Source of the DNA: Salvator merianae
Lineage: Eukaryota > Chordata > Lepidosauria > Squamata > Teiidae
DNA length: 64,000 bases
Direction: 5' to 3'
Assembly (NCBI GenBank): GCA_003586115.2
Contig: QVOM02000103.1
Span: forward strand, 6,513,373-6,577,372
The translations under genes were made by a program, and so were the position numbers. Positions 22,059 through 32,925 of the stretch are shown here, in pieces (position 1 is the stretch's first letter; the number at the start of each line of letters is the position of its first letter). The notes beneath the pieces are model-generated. The model saw only the letters and a program-made list of their open reading frames with translations, searched no databases and had not been told where the DNA came from.

Positions 22059-23212
22059 AGTGCAGTCAGACATCATAGGGATAATTCTTATTGGGGGTGA
22101 ACAAGGATTCAGTACGTGTTCTGATCATTCCCACATTTGTATTATAACATGGACTTAATTCAGACTTGCTTGTTCTCACTCCTCTTTTTTCCCATGCTTG
22201 GCATGAGAAAACCTTAACTTTTTCTCTCCATCCCTCACCAAATTCCCATCCTAATTGGATACAGTCCCAACATTTTAAGTCTTGACTTCACAGGGGTGAG
22301 AAAGTCAAACTCCACCCTCTGTATTTCCATGCTGCTGCATCAGAACATGGATTCCGTTGGTGGAACTATTGGTCATTCACCATTTGTTCCTTCTCCCCCT
22401 CCAGCCTGTATTCACCCAAGTACAACTTCAATTCCTCATCTACCACACAATAAAGCTTCTTGAAAACCAGATCTCAATTTCTTTTCTTTTGTAATTGCAG
22501 TATTATGCAATTGTGCAATTTCAAAGCAGCATGCAAGGGGGGAGAGCTCAGTGAAGAGGGGGAACATGCGATGGAATCAATAATCATGATAGTGAAGTTA
22601 GTGGTCAGCAAATGGACTCCACCTTTCCTCCCCTCTGAGACATCCATGGTGGTATGTGTCCCACAGTGAAGTGGGTGGTGTGGATGGCAAAGTTGATGGT
22701 GCCATTGTTGGAGTAAGAGGGCTGCATGCCCAAACAGGCATAGTCAAAGCATACGCGAACCAGCAGGCACCCTCAGCCCCCAGCATTCTCAAAGAAAACT
22801 CATAGGCTGTACTGTGCTGTTTGCCCTAGAGCCACTAAAGCACAGTGACGGTTTTGTGTAAAAGTCCTTGTTTAATGAAATGAAACATTGTTTACCTTGT
22901 GCATTGGGAAGAAACATTGTGTCCTCCTTCTTGCAAGGATGGGAGAGAAGGGAGGAAGCATGCATTTTGAGAGTGCACTGTGGTGCCCAGCCAACTGTAG
23001 AACTGGATGTTGGCCAAGGCAAACGAAGAATGGCTTCCACTGTGTGTTTTCTTTTATTAAAAAATTCAAACAGTAAAAAAAATTCAAATAGTTTGAAGGC
23101 ACAAAACTGGACAACACAGTGGGAAGCAGGAAATATATGCCAGGTGCTGTTCTATCTTCCCAGTCCATTCTCATCCTCCTAAATACAATGGCCACAACAA
23201 AGCCTGCCAGCA
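22059..23212 (+). mobile_element. Family X Harbinger-like element, copy B (3'-truncated)
   Basis: Aligns by eye with copy A from gtgcagtcagacatc onwards: gattcagtacgtgttctgatc, gcttggcatgagaaaac, catttgttccttctccc, then cattgtttaccttgtgcatt. It has no L1 insertion and only one 46-48 bp unit, so it defines the ancestral state of copy A. It ends near atggccacaacaaagcctgcc without the ggggaccnctccct block and right terminus present in A, C and D. The 155-codon minus frame at 22872-23339 crosses the element edge and is a shadow. Confidence 0.78.
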
Positions 23213-23369
23213 ACAAGTGCAAATTGGCCTCTTGTCTGATCCTACATGTAGAAAGGATTGGATCTGTTAGAGCTCCATTTGTGGTGTAACTGATCTGCAA
23301 GGAAGAATTGGAATAAAATGGCATTATTAAAAAGAGCAATCTCTTATCAACTGATGTTTTTTCAAGTTA
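23213..23369. other. No gene recognised
   Basis: Short spacer between a MITE-like element and a LINE fragment. Confidence 0.4.
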
Positions 23370-23890
23370 TTTTCCATAATAAATATCTAGAGATAGAATC
23401 AAATGCTTATTTTAAATCTATAAAAGCAACAACAAGGTTGCGTTTTAGACCTCCAGAATATTTCTCAGCTAGATGGTGCAATATCATACAATGATCAAGA
23501 ACAGAGCAACCTGATCTAAAGCCAGCTTGCACAGTTCCCAAGGTTTGATTCTCAGAAATGTACACCTCAGGGTTATCCAAGAGAGAAAGAGCATATAATT
23601 TTCCAACCACAGAAAGCTAACTAGTAGCTAATAATTAGATGAATACAGTTGTAACCCTTTCTTAAATATATGGAACTATAGCTTTTTGAATTGCTCTGGT
23701 ATAATTCCTATGCTGTTCATAGATGTAAATAGAGTTGCTACAACTGGAACCCACTATTCCAAATAAGCTTTTAGCAGTTCCTGGAGAATAAGAACACGGC
23801 CAGGAGCTTTCCCATTTTTTAAATATCCTACAGGTCTCACTATTTCTGTAGTGGTAACAGGGGACCAACAAGGTATCTTATCAATCATTA
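23370..23890 (-). pseudogene. Non-LTR retrotransposon reverse transcriptase fragment
   Basis: On the minus strand the order is PVTTTEIVRPVGYLKNGKAPG (about 23870-23810), a frameshifted middle part, then VGKLYALSLL, QAGFRSGCSVLDHCMILHH and VAFIDLK (23610-23410). This continues after a stop as AFDSI. These correspond to the pre-RT GKAPGPDG motif, the GFR-G-STLD motif and RT motif A (FIDLK-AFD). The family is neither L1 nor L2; an R4-, Vingi- or RTE-like clade is plausible, but I cannot decide. The catalytic YADD part is missing. A CR1 tail lies immediately adjacent. Confidence 0.72.
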
Positions 23891-23892
23891 AT

Positions 23893-24150
23893 GGTAAGAA
23901 CATAAGAGCACATAAAAGGAGCCCCGTTGGATCAGGCCATGACCCATCTAGTCCAGCATCCTGTCTCACACAGTGGTCCACCAATTGCTTCTGGGCATTC
24001 TCAAGAAGACAAAGGTGAATTTTTCACCTGCTCTTGATTCCTTGCAAATAGCCTTTAGAGGCATCCTGCCTATCTCTCTACCCTAAAGGCATTATGTAGT
24101 TATCAATTCTAGTAGCCATTGATATAAAGACCTGACTAGGCTATGCATCA
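23893..24150 (-). mobile_element. CR1 LINE 3' end
   Basis: Starts gtaagaacataagagcac and continues ggagccccgttggatcaggc, cccatctagtccagcatcc, cacagtggtccaccaattgc, ttctgggcattctcaag, tagaggcatcctgcc, agtagccattgat: the reverse complement of a classical CR1 3' end. It is closely similar to the copy at 56175-56397 (same ccaccaattgcttctgggc wording). Confidence 0.82.
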
Positions 24151-24170
24151 TTATAAATTGTAAAGAAGTA

Positions 24171-25464
24171 ATTTTCCCGTGACCTAACAGGGATTCTACA
24201 CAACAAAATTAACAAAACCCAAACCCCTGAATTTATTGATACTTTTATATGTTACACAAAATAATACATAAATTCCAAACAAATCTCACATAAGCATCCA
24301 TCCCTTAACAACAAATTCCACACATATATGAACCAGGCCATTCCCCCCCCCCACACACACACACAATAACAACACGAAGAAATAGTCAGATGTCCCTGTA
24401 GTTTATACATGATTTTTTAAGCAGTGTTCTACATACTTTTCTTCTGCTACTGCAGCATATGGGGCTTGTTGATTCAAATGTGGGTCTAACAAAAAGTGCC
24501 ATCTTTGCCTTGAAGGCCTTTGAATGCAGGTGTTTTGTTTAATATACGATAACATCATAAACGACCATATTTCATAAAACTGCGAACTATTGTAATTGCT
24601 TTAAGGATCTGTGCCAGTCTAAATGGGGTTTGGAAGGGGTGGATCTGTAAACCTTTGCTTCTCGCAACTTTGAGAAATGCTACTGTCATAATAACTACTA
24701 GCACCAAGTCTAGCACCATGAAAAATCCACAGCTGGAATTGGGTCTGCAGTAATTTTGGGGTCCTTTTTGAGACTTCCTGCAGTCCTCAAGTGGGGGGGG
24801 GGGTATGTGAATTCTTCATCATCCAGATCTCTGTGAAACTGCAGTTATAATAGCACTATACAGCTTCTTGTTTTCAGACCTGTTCATACTTATTAGGAAA
24901 TGTTCATGAAAGGCCTCCTTTGCATGACAAATCAGAAGTTTTGTGATATAACAACTTGAAGAAGGGTTTTCATGACTGTTTCCCAATAATGTGAAGAATG
25001 GAAGGAGGTTAGATGATGTTTCCACATATGTGACTGAATGTGATTGCTGTGTGCAGATTGTATTATGTTCATGCAATTGAAGTGAAGTGGAAATAGCTCC
25101 CCTAACTTGAGGAAACCTCTTTATATATGCAATTCTTCAAATGCTTGTGATCTGGCTCCTGAGATTGCCAGCTTTGTGAACTATTTTGCTCTTACAAAAT
25201 ACTCTAATTATGAAATGTCCCCTTTTAAAGGTAATTTGTTGAGGAAGACACTAGTTTACATCATTATTTCATAATCCTTGACATTCATGAAGGTTCTGTT
25301 CCCAGAAACTCTTGTGAAGGTTGGATCTGCCATGGTTGGGTTTCAGTCTCCCCCCCACCAAAAAAAAAAAACTCTTAAAAACAAAAACCAGATATGCAAG
25401 GCCCTTCCTTGCAAGTAGTATGATATTTTCCCATTTGCAGATAAAGGAAATCTCTAAGAATCCA
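24171..25464. other. No gene recognised; short (CA)n at 24350-24366
   Basis: AT-rich with C/G homopolymers (24342-24351, 24790-24801). The 85-codon minus frame at 24819-25076 has no domain. Confidence 0.5.
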
Positions 25465-25522
25465 TCCTTCCTTCCTTCCTTCCTTCCTTCCTTCCTTCCT
25501 TCCTTCCTTCCTTCCTTCCTTC
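25465..25522. repeat. (TTCC)n microsatellite
   Basis: About fourteen uninterrupted TTCC units (GGAA on the minus strand). Overlapping frames simply translate the repeat. Confidence 0.97.
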
Positions 25523-26562
25523 GAAGAGACTTGAGTCTTTCACAAGTTCTATTCATTCTTAAATTGTACACAAGCTTTGTCTCTGTGTTTCTGCTAAGGC
25601 AGATTTCTATATTTTAATAATAAAATCTGGTGTTTCTGCCACTTACTTGGATATTTAACAACTGTCAGTTGCAGGAACAAGAATCAATACCTTCCATATT
25701 ATTCATACTTGGGTGAAAGTAAAATGCATCAGAAAGTTTGCGGGAGGGGCTGCTCTTGAAAAGAGCAGCTTCGTATCAAGTCCTCCTCCTTTTTGTCCAG
25801 AATAAATTTGTGCTTATATCTTGAATTCTTTAAGTTGCTTCCTTTTTTTTGTGGTTGTTTGTAAGTGGCAGCCAGTATTGCACAACAGGGCTCGAGAAAT
25901 GCCCCATATCAAGTTGACAGGACACAGATTATATTGCCCTTTGTTACTGAATTGGAAGATAATGTGTTAGAAGAGAAGCACTCGATAAAAGGAAAGCAGC
26001 AAAACCATTCAGGCTGCTTGCCTACTTCTCGCTGTCACCACTGCAGCAGAGCAAAAAGCAAGAGCAAGGCAATGCAAAAAGCACAAAATATTATCAAAAA
26101 AGAAGATTTTTTTGATTTCTACTTTGTGCTGTGCTAAAGATAAGTAGTTCATTTGCCTTCATTTGAAATTGTTCAAAAATGCCATTTCTGTACGAATGCA
26201 AACTGGACAATCATTTTCGGCTCATCCCTAGTCCCAACTCACCAGAAAACAATCTATCCATGGCAGTGGCTTTACTGAAGACCCGCACTCTGAAATAAAA
26301 ACCAGGTCAAGAGTATGTCCTGCACTGTGAGTGGGTAGTAAAATACACTGAGATCCAGCCCCCTGGTTGTCATGGGGGCCAAGAAGTCCTGAATGACCCA
26401 TACAGACCAGTGACAAAAAATTATCTTAACAGCAGTGATTTTTTAAATCATTTCTCATGAATATGGTGCAAGCCAAATGTGCCTTTTTCTTTACACGTTC
26501 CCCAGCGCATTTGTGACTCCTTTAGAGATAATTATGTAATGTCAGTATAACTGAACTGGATT
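25523..26562. other. No gene recognised; possible hAT remnant near 26150-26231
   Basis: The 90-codon frame at 25865-26137 starts at GTG, not ATG, and shows no domain. The word cattttcggctcatccctag at about 26212-26231 resembles the right end of a hAT element (ctcatcccta), but I cannot find its partner terminus. Confidence 0.4.
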
Positions 26563-26880
26563 TTTAATTTTATTTATTTATTGCCATTTGTATCCCACCC
26601 TTCACCCAAAGGTCTCAAGGCAGGTCACAATACTCAATACAAAAACAATATTAATAAAAGTACATTAAAATATACCCTCCTCCCACCCCCTGCAAGGACT
26701 ATATTTGGAGAAAGCTAAGCATCAAAGTCCTGTGTGAAGAGATATGTCTTAATCATATATAATATTGGCACCTGACGTATCTCCAGAGCAAGGTGATTCC
26801 AAAGCCTAGGAGCTGCCACAGAGAAAGCCTTCTCACATGCCACCACTCCTCGTGCCTCTGTGAATGGTGGAAAAGTGTTA
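26563..26880 (-). mobile_element. LINE 3'-region fragment (CR1/L2 group)
   Basis: Begins with the tail words tttatttattgccatttgta, tcccacccttcaccc, aaggcaggtcacaatac. After a C-rich spacer it continues with ctccagagcaaggtgattcc, aaagcctaggagctgccaca and gagaaagccttctc. The same order is typical of a squamate LINE 3' UTR read in reverse. The fragment at 39340-39740 looks like a further-upstream part of the same family. Confidence 0.6.
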
Positions 26881-27465
26881 GAAAATCATTAAATCAGCAA
26901 TACCTTTGCTAAAATCAGTAAGGGCTTTGCCTATATGCATAAGGAGAAATGCTTCCCTGAACTTTTTCCCCCCTTTCCAACATTGATTGCAGAGGATGAT
27001 ATTCAGTAGTGGCTGATGAAACAGAGAACACTTATACAGTAGTTCTTCCTTTTCTTGCATCCCACCACATAACTAAAATCTACTCTGAAAGAGTGATAAA
27101 ATGATATCCTCAATAGTAGACTTGGAGAGGGCACAGGGACTTAGAAGACAATACATTATGTGATCAGATCCTATTTAATTTCTGCTGGTTTTCTTCTCTC
27201 AGAGTATTATGCATTAGATTTTAAATATTTTTTAAAGGAAAAAAATGCAAACTTTTAGGGTCATCTTTTATACTGAACAACATAGACTTCTTGACAGCTC
27301 TAACAATATTGTACTTCTTAACATTTTATAAACGATCATCTTTAGTGGAACTGTCATCTTTGGTAATGCAGTTTTTGTCTAGCTGTAAAAATTCTACAGA
27401 TTTTGGTAAAGGAAGAAAATGTAGTGACTTATTCTTTATATATCATTATTCTTGAAAGTTCCTGA
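26881..27465. other. No gene recognised
   Basis: AT-rich DNA without supported features. Confidence 0.5.
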
Positions 27466-27605
27466 AAAGAGCTGTATTGATTACCTATTTGCTTCCGATT
27501 CTAATTCAAGGTGTTGATGCTAACATATAAAGTCCTAAATGTTCCAGACCTGGCTATCTGAGGGGACCCCTTGTCCCATGCAGATCTGGGTATTCTCAGT
27601 GCTTG
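27466..27605 (+). mobile_element. Short L2 fragment
   Basis: The words agctgtattgattacctatt, tgcttccgattctaattcaa, ggtgttgatgctaacatata and aagtcctaaatg match the LHWLPI..IFKVLTLTYKAL region at the end of L2 ORF2. It is cut at the right by the MITE at 27609. Confidence 0.6.
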
Positions 27606-27608
27606 CTA

Positions 27609-27804
27609 GGCCAAAGTGCAAATAGGCCCATAGTGTGCCAGGAGTAGTCCAGCTGCTCCTGGTACAGCTGTGGAGCACAATTTAGTGCTCCATAACAAGT
27701 AGCAAGCAGGACCAGCTGTCATTTGCTCCCTATTGCCAGAGTCTCTGTACAGTGTGGATGCACTTCACTAGTGAGCATCACTAGGGTAAAGTGTGAAAAA
27801 GCCC
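27609..27804. mobile_element. Family Y MITE, about 196 bp
   Basis: The right end reads GTAAAGTGTGAAAAAGCCC followed by TTA. The left end reads GGCCAAAGTGCAAATAGGCC preceded by CTA, a TSD with one mismatch. Internal words (agctgctcctggtacagctg, tggagcacaattta) recur at 43290 and 63400. No coding sequence. Confidence 0.55.
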
Positions 27805-27807
27805 TTA

Positions 27808-28978
27808 GTCTGATATTTTCTTTAGTTAACAGTGATAACAAAGCCTCTGGATTAAACATAATCTTTTGGAACTTATGTTAACGGCTTTTTCTTTACTTGT
27901 TTTCTGGGACATTTTTAATTATTTTCCAGTTATTATAGCTATTTTTACAGGCACAACACATTCAGATACATACTTTTAATTGAAGCATCCTGAAAAGGAG
28001 TTTTTCCCCATAAGAAAATAATTGTATTTCTGCAGTCCCTTGGTTTAGATCCAACTCTGTGGATGATTTGACAGATTTTGGCTACTGTTTACGCATGCCC
28101 CAAATTGCCCTAGAACAGAATGTGAAAACAGGGCATCGCTACCCAGTTTCATCCCCACTGTCCAGATGCCTAGGGTGATTGTGCAGCTTTTTACTGTGTT
28201 TACATGCACCAGCAACTGCTATTCCTGGAGTGGCTAAACATCTGGTTTTAGTTTTCCCATATATATTCTCCCAATGTCAGCTAATTACTTGTTCAAAAAC
28301 TCCTTACTATTAGCAGGCCATTAGCAAACCTTTCAAATTATTTGGGAAGAAGTCACATCCCATTATTGAGAACAGACAAGAAGGATAAGGAGTTTTTTTT
28401 TCTGTTTTTTTTTTTCTACTGCCATCAGATCTCAAAAGACCACAACTGAAAATGATAATACATTATTATTGCTACCAATTTTAGGGCAATCAGTTCTGGG
28501 GAAGAAAAGGGTTCTGTATTTTGATTATTTAACACTTTGGCTTCCATTTTTAATTTATTTTAGTATTGATTGATTTTGTTGATTGGTATCTACACTTGTG
28601 AAATTTATTGTTGTTGTTGTTGTTGCTGGTTAGGAGCCAGGAGTGATGGAATAAAGGAGTTAACAGTGATATTTGTTCAACTGCTGACACCACTGGGTCT
28701 ACTCCCCCACTTGCTCCCCCTTAATACTGGTTCAAGACACTGGCCAGAATGGCCCCACCTGGTCAAGAGCACAAAACTGTGAGCAGCAAGTAGGATAGGG
28801 AGAGTCTTCATTTTACTCACCACAGCATTACTATCCTTGTTCATCTAAGAGCATGCCCTGCTCTCTAGGGAAGAATTTAGGCTGCCCCTTATTGATTGTG
28901 TCTGATCTTGTAAGCTGAAGCAGAGTCAGGCATGGATGGGAGTTAAGAATGTCAGGAAATAGGTGTTGGTGTGTTGCT
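27808..28978. other. No gene recognised; (TTG)7 at about 28606-28627
   Basis: AT-rich DNA with a short trinucleotide repeat. The 70-codon frame around it translates the repeat. Confidence 0.5.
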
Positions 28979-29170
28979 CTAGATGTTGTTAGGTGCTATT
29001 AAGTCGTGTTCAGTTCCTGGTGACATATAAACTAATGCTTTCAATTCTGACCTGTCTCTAGCAAAAACCTGTAGCTCTTCCAGGGACTTACTAGTAGTGT
29101 CTTTGATCATCTTGATCCTTCTTGTCCATTTTCTTCCCTTCAGCGAGAAACAAGGTAGATTAAGCAGCAC
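28979..29170 (-). pseudogene. RTE-like LINE ORF C-terminus
   Basis: The 63-codon minus frame contains GRKWTRRIKMIKDTT, then SLEELQVFARDRSELKALVY, then EHD. This matches the recurrent C-terminus of RTE-type retrotransposon proteins (GR-RTRW-D-IK-D, LEE---LA-DR--WR-LV). Everything upstream is missing. The related fragment at 29735-29870 suggests either a second copy or an interrupted one. Confidence 0.55.
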
Positions 29171-29734
29171 CCGTCCTTTTCCCTAGATCCTATCCCCTCA
29201 CAGCATCCTTTTTTCCCTAAAGTCAAAGGGAAAGAGCAGCACTAGTCAGTGGCCACGCCTAGGTTGCTTTGAATAAAAGAGTGAGGGTTGGGTCGGATTC
29301 CTAGCTTTGTTGTTTGGGGTGTCTTTTGAAACACTCCTAGAAGTATGTGCTATAGACTCATGTATGATACTGGGAATAGAGGTGTACTGGGGTGCAATAG
29401 GTTCTTGTCATAGAAAGCAAAATGAACCTCTCATATCTTGCAGATTAAGGCCAAAGACACACAAAGGCAATAACAAAAAAAGAAGGCTGAAAAAAAATCA
29501 GCCACCAGGGACTTTTCTTTACTTCCTGGATCCCTGGCAGACAAAGCCAGCTTTGCTTGGAGGTAGTTTTACTCTTTCTTTGGAGACAGTATGGCTACAC
29601 TCAAATATAGGATTTTTTAAAAAGTGCCTCTAAGGAAGCTCAGAGATGTTTTAGAGATGTTCACAGTTGGGATTGTGCACAGGCCAGTCTACCCCTTCCC
29701 CCTCTCATGAACATTTGCAATATGCTTGCCATCT
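29171..29734. other. No gene recognised; weak MITE-like words
   Basis: A stretch near 29650-29715 (gatgttcacag, gccagtctaccc, cctctcatgaacattt) resembles the interior of family H4 (36620-36812, 48289-48496), but termini are not visible. Confidence 0.35.
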
Positions 29735-29870
29735 TGACTGATCTTAGCAAACTCTTGCAGCTCTTCCAAGATCCTTTTGATTATCTCTTTAATCCCAGCC
29801 ATCCACCTTGTCCACTGTCTTTCTCATTTAGTTCCTTCAACCTTGCCAAGCATAACCACTTTGCATCAGA
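29735..29870 (-). pseudogene. Second RTE-like C-terminal fragment
   Basis: With one frameshift the minus strand reads RQWTRWMAGIKEIIKRI then LEELQEFAKISQDG, parallel to the fragment at 28979-29170. Too short to place in a family on its own. Confidence 0.5.
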
Positions 29871-31435
29871 CATCTAAAGTTTAGGGAAGTTGGTGGTCCA
29901 CCAGTGTAAAATGGGCTGTGTCCCTCTATACCAAAGTCCTTGTCAAGCTGTTCTGCTTTTGCTCCATGACTCTAGGGGATGGTGAGGACTGGGAAGGTGA
30001 TCAATTGCCACCTCTGTTGTTTCTGGATTAGCCACTGAGTTCATTGTATCTGGATTAGCCATTGATGAAGGCAAATAGCTGAAATGTGTCTGGATTTTTA
30101 TCAAATCTTGACAAGACCACAGACTGGTGGACATTTCACACTGATTGGCTTCACCAATAATATAGGAATCTGCTGGGGAATCTATAATCCAACAGAACGT
30201 AGAATATTATTCCTCAAAGTGATACCCAAAGTTCATTCTGAGTCCTTTTTCTCTCATATGATAGAGACTGGGGAAATTCTTAAATTTATACTATACAGAT
30301 TTGCATATGTGCATTTTAGAATTGCACAAATTTTTAAATTACCAAATTTTTAAATTATTGTGTTTATATTATTTATTATATTGTATTAGTAAAACTTCAT
30401 ACACAGTTACTTAGTAGAATCTGTTTTCCAAACACTTGTCTGTTGAGGAGATCTGGAAAGACCAGACCAGCCCTTGCCAACCTTGCCCTGTCAACTGTCC
30501 TTTCCAGCCCTTCAGCACTCATTTATCAGGATATACCATTAGCCCTTCCCAGCCCTTTGGGATCTGGGGCAGGGGCAGTGAAGACTGGAGATATGACATG
30601 GAGTGGGAGTTAACTGACTGCTTCTCCAGTTCTTGACACCAGATTGAAGGGACTTCACCCCCAAACCTGGTGCCCCTTCCATGTGCATCTGTGAGGGTTC
30701 AGTTGCAATCTCTGTGGCAACAAGAACTGGATGGGTAACAAATGCCTTCCAGTCCTTGCTGCTACAGTTGCAGGATTTGAGAGTTTGATCATCAACCCTA
30801 ATTCTCTGGCAGAGATATACAGGAGTGGGATAATACTTCAACTCTCCATCCCTTTATCTGTGGTGAAAAAGACTGAGGAGATAGTTGCCTCCAAATGCTT
30901 GATACATCTCTGTACCTTTCTGCACCTGCCACAGTATCCAGAGAGCTGGTGGGAGGGCAGATTCAGTGTGTTTACTGGAGAGCTAGAGAAGGCAGTTACT
31001 GCCATCTTCAATCCATCAGAGCCATAGTATGAGTGATGAGAACTGTGATGGAGGCAATTGGCCTTTCCAGATCACCAGAAGTGGTGGCAAGAACTGTGGG
31101 AGCAACTGAGTCTTAAGCATCCCTGCCATGTCTCCTGAGACTGGCAATTATGGCAGAGATGGTGGCAGAAAGCCTCAAATGCAGCTAACATCAGTTGTCA
31201 GTCTTAGTCTTCTTCAGTCTTAATCACTGAGCTAGGAGGCCTGGCAAAGGCTGATGAAGGTTGTCTACAGCATTCACTCCACCACAACTACAACAATTCT
31301 CTTTTGGCATCTAATTCTGCTTTGGAGAAAGAGGTGTCTATGCTTTTATTATCTTTTGTTTTATTGTTCATGCTGTTTCTGAACCAGCCAGAGATTGCAA
31401 TATTGGGCATATTAAAATCAAACTCATAAAAGACT
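29871..31435. other. Unclassified block, relatively GC-rich at 30470-31290
   Basis: Contains a 98-codon ATG frame (30731-31027, plus) with no recognisable domain; it includes INPNSLAEIYRSGIILQLSI and ESWWEGRFSVFTGELEKA. The opposite strand carries a 100-codon frame over part of the same region, so coding is not supported. A short direct duplication (tctggattagcca) lies at 30024 and 30050. The block may be an old unclassified repeat. Confidence 0.35.
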
Positions 31436-31475
31436 GGGAGGGAGGGAGGGAGGGAGGGAGGGAGGGAGGGAGGGA
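31436..31475. repeat. (GGGA)n microsatellite, G-quadruplex-prone
   Basis: About ten GGGA units on the plus strand. Runs of three Gs separated by single As satisfy the usual four-tract quadruplex pattern. Confidence 0.95.
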
Positions 31476-31735
31476 ATACCTTCTCCCAACTCTCCAACTG
31501 GTTACATATTTTTGATTTAATTTTTCTGTCTCACTTCCTGAATGCCTGTCTTTATCAGAGAAAACAAAGCCAGATAATTTGTTTAATTTCTCAACAATAT
31601 CTGTGTGCTATTTAATTATTCCTTTCTGCCCAATGTCATCTAATGGTCCAACTGCTTTCCTGGTTGGATTCCTATTTCTTATGTACTTAAAACTGTTCTT
31701 ATAATTTCTTTTGATGTTTTTAGCACAGGACCAAG

Positions 31736-32010
31736 TGTAGACTGGACCAGACTGGACTAGGAGGCCCAAAATGGCTCCTGGTCCAGTCTACTGGTAGGCA
31801 TGTGGACAGAGCATGCCTCTGTGATTAGGTGATTCATGGGAGACCCATTTTGGTTGTTGGAGCCATTGAAACTGGTGTGAGCTTTAAAGGTGGCATGGGG
31901 CTGGCTGCAACAGGCCATCCCATGCAGACAGCTGTGTTCAGGGTCAAGGGCAGATCTGTCCACACCTGGGATGGGTTCCTTGAACTGGATCAGAGTGGGA
32001 TACATTCTCA
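31736..32010. mobile_element. MITE fragment related to family H2/H1
   Basis: The words ggaccagactggactaggag, tcatgggagacccattttgg, ggatcagagtgggatacatt are shared with the MITEs at 38625 and 32409 (gcgggagacccattttggtg, ctggatcag). The termini are not clear. The downstream flank carries a local duplication (31997-32172). Confidence 0.45.
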
Positions 32011-32172
32011 AGTTTATGATCTTGGTGAGTTCTTGCTAAAAGTATTTTAAAGAAATATTAAGGAAATTAGGGAAAGATCTATGAAGTAATACATGTAGTA
32101 ACCCATTGAAGGAATTAATGTAAATATTAATTTCAAGTGAGATACATCCTCTAGCTTATGATCTTGGTGAGA
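31997..32172 (+). repeat. Local direct duplication, about 31 bp, 143 bp apart
   Basis: gatacattctcaagtttatg + atcttggtgag (31998-32028) recurs as gatacatcctctagcttatg + atcttggtgag (32141-32172). This is either a segmental tandem duplication with a decayed middle or a long target duplication. Confidence 0.7.
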
Positions 32173-32408
32173 ATGGTCAACATAGGAGGAATAAAGGAAA
32201 TTTGTTAGCAGAGATATTGTGATTGCTTGTTTAATATGGTATCATCAGAAGACATAATGATTTACAGTTGAATAAAGCATAGTTTTTGCCTTGTGGAATT
32301 TATATTCAGGAATAAAGGTAGTACAAGTATTCGTTCGGTCCAGATACATCTATTTAAGCTTAGTTTTTAGTAGGGTGTAAGGCTATGGAGTTATTCCTAA
32401 GAATATTT
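32173..32408. other. No gene recognised
   Basis: AT-rich spacer. Confidence 0.5.
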
Positions 32409-32922
32409 GGGCCATTTCTGCACTTACCTAGAGTAATCTGGATCAGAGTGTCTTGATCTGATCCAGTTCAAGGAATTTGTCCCAGGTGTGGATGGATCCA
32501 TCCATGACTGAGAATATGCTGTCCATACAAGACAGCCTGTCCCAGGATATACCCCATACCAGCTCCAAAGCTTGTACTCACTTCAGAGCTAGTCTCCAAA
32601 GACAAGAACAAAAGTTCCTGGTCTCCGAGTCTCCAGGGACTCTGCACTGATATGAGTCTTCCATGATATACTGGACCACAGAGGCACGCGCCGTCTGCAC
32701 ACCTTTGTGGGTCAGCACAGAGTACGCAGTAGACCTCTTTAAGAAGTTGACTGGTAGACAGGACAAGGTGGCCATTTTGGGTTTCCTAGTCCTCGGTGGT
32801 GTGGCCTATGCTCCATCCTGTGAAGAGGGAGAATACCAGAAGGGAGAGGGGGCTCCCTTAGATGAAAGGAAGGTCCCTACTATGCTTAGTGGTCTAGTAT
32901 ACCAGCTAATGTGGAATTGCCC
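32409..32922. mobile_element. Harbinger-like MITE (family H1), about 514 bp
   Basis: The left end GGGCCATTTCTGCACTTACC is inverted relative to the right end ATGTGGAATTGCCC. TTT precedes and TTA follows, a 3-bp TSD with one mismatch. Internal pieces (tatactggaccacagaggca, gtctagtataccagctaatg) are typical of H1. The 87-codon plus frame is a shadow. Confidence 0.7.
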
Positions 32923-32925
32923 TTA

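Noticed and set aside
22872..23339. 155-codon minus-strand ORF
   Set aside because: It runs across the boundary of a non-autonomous transposon copy, and the equivalent frame in copy A is different.
25865..26137. 90-codon ORF
   Set aside because: Begins with GTG, no recognisable domain; the lysine/serine-rich composition is unremarkable for AT-rich DNA.
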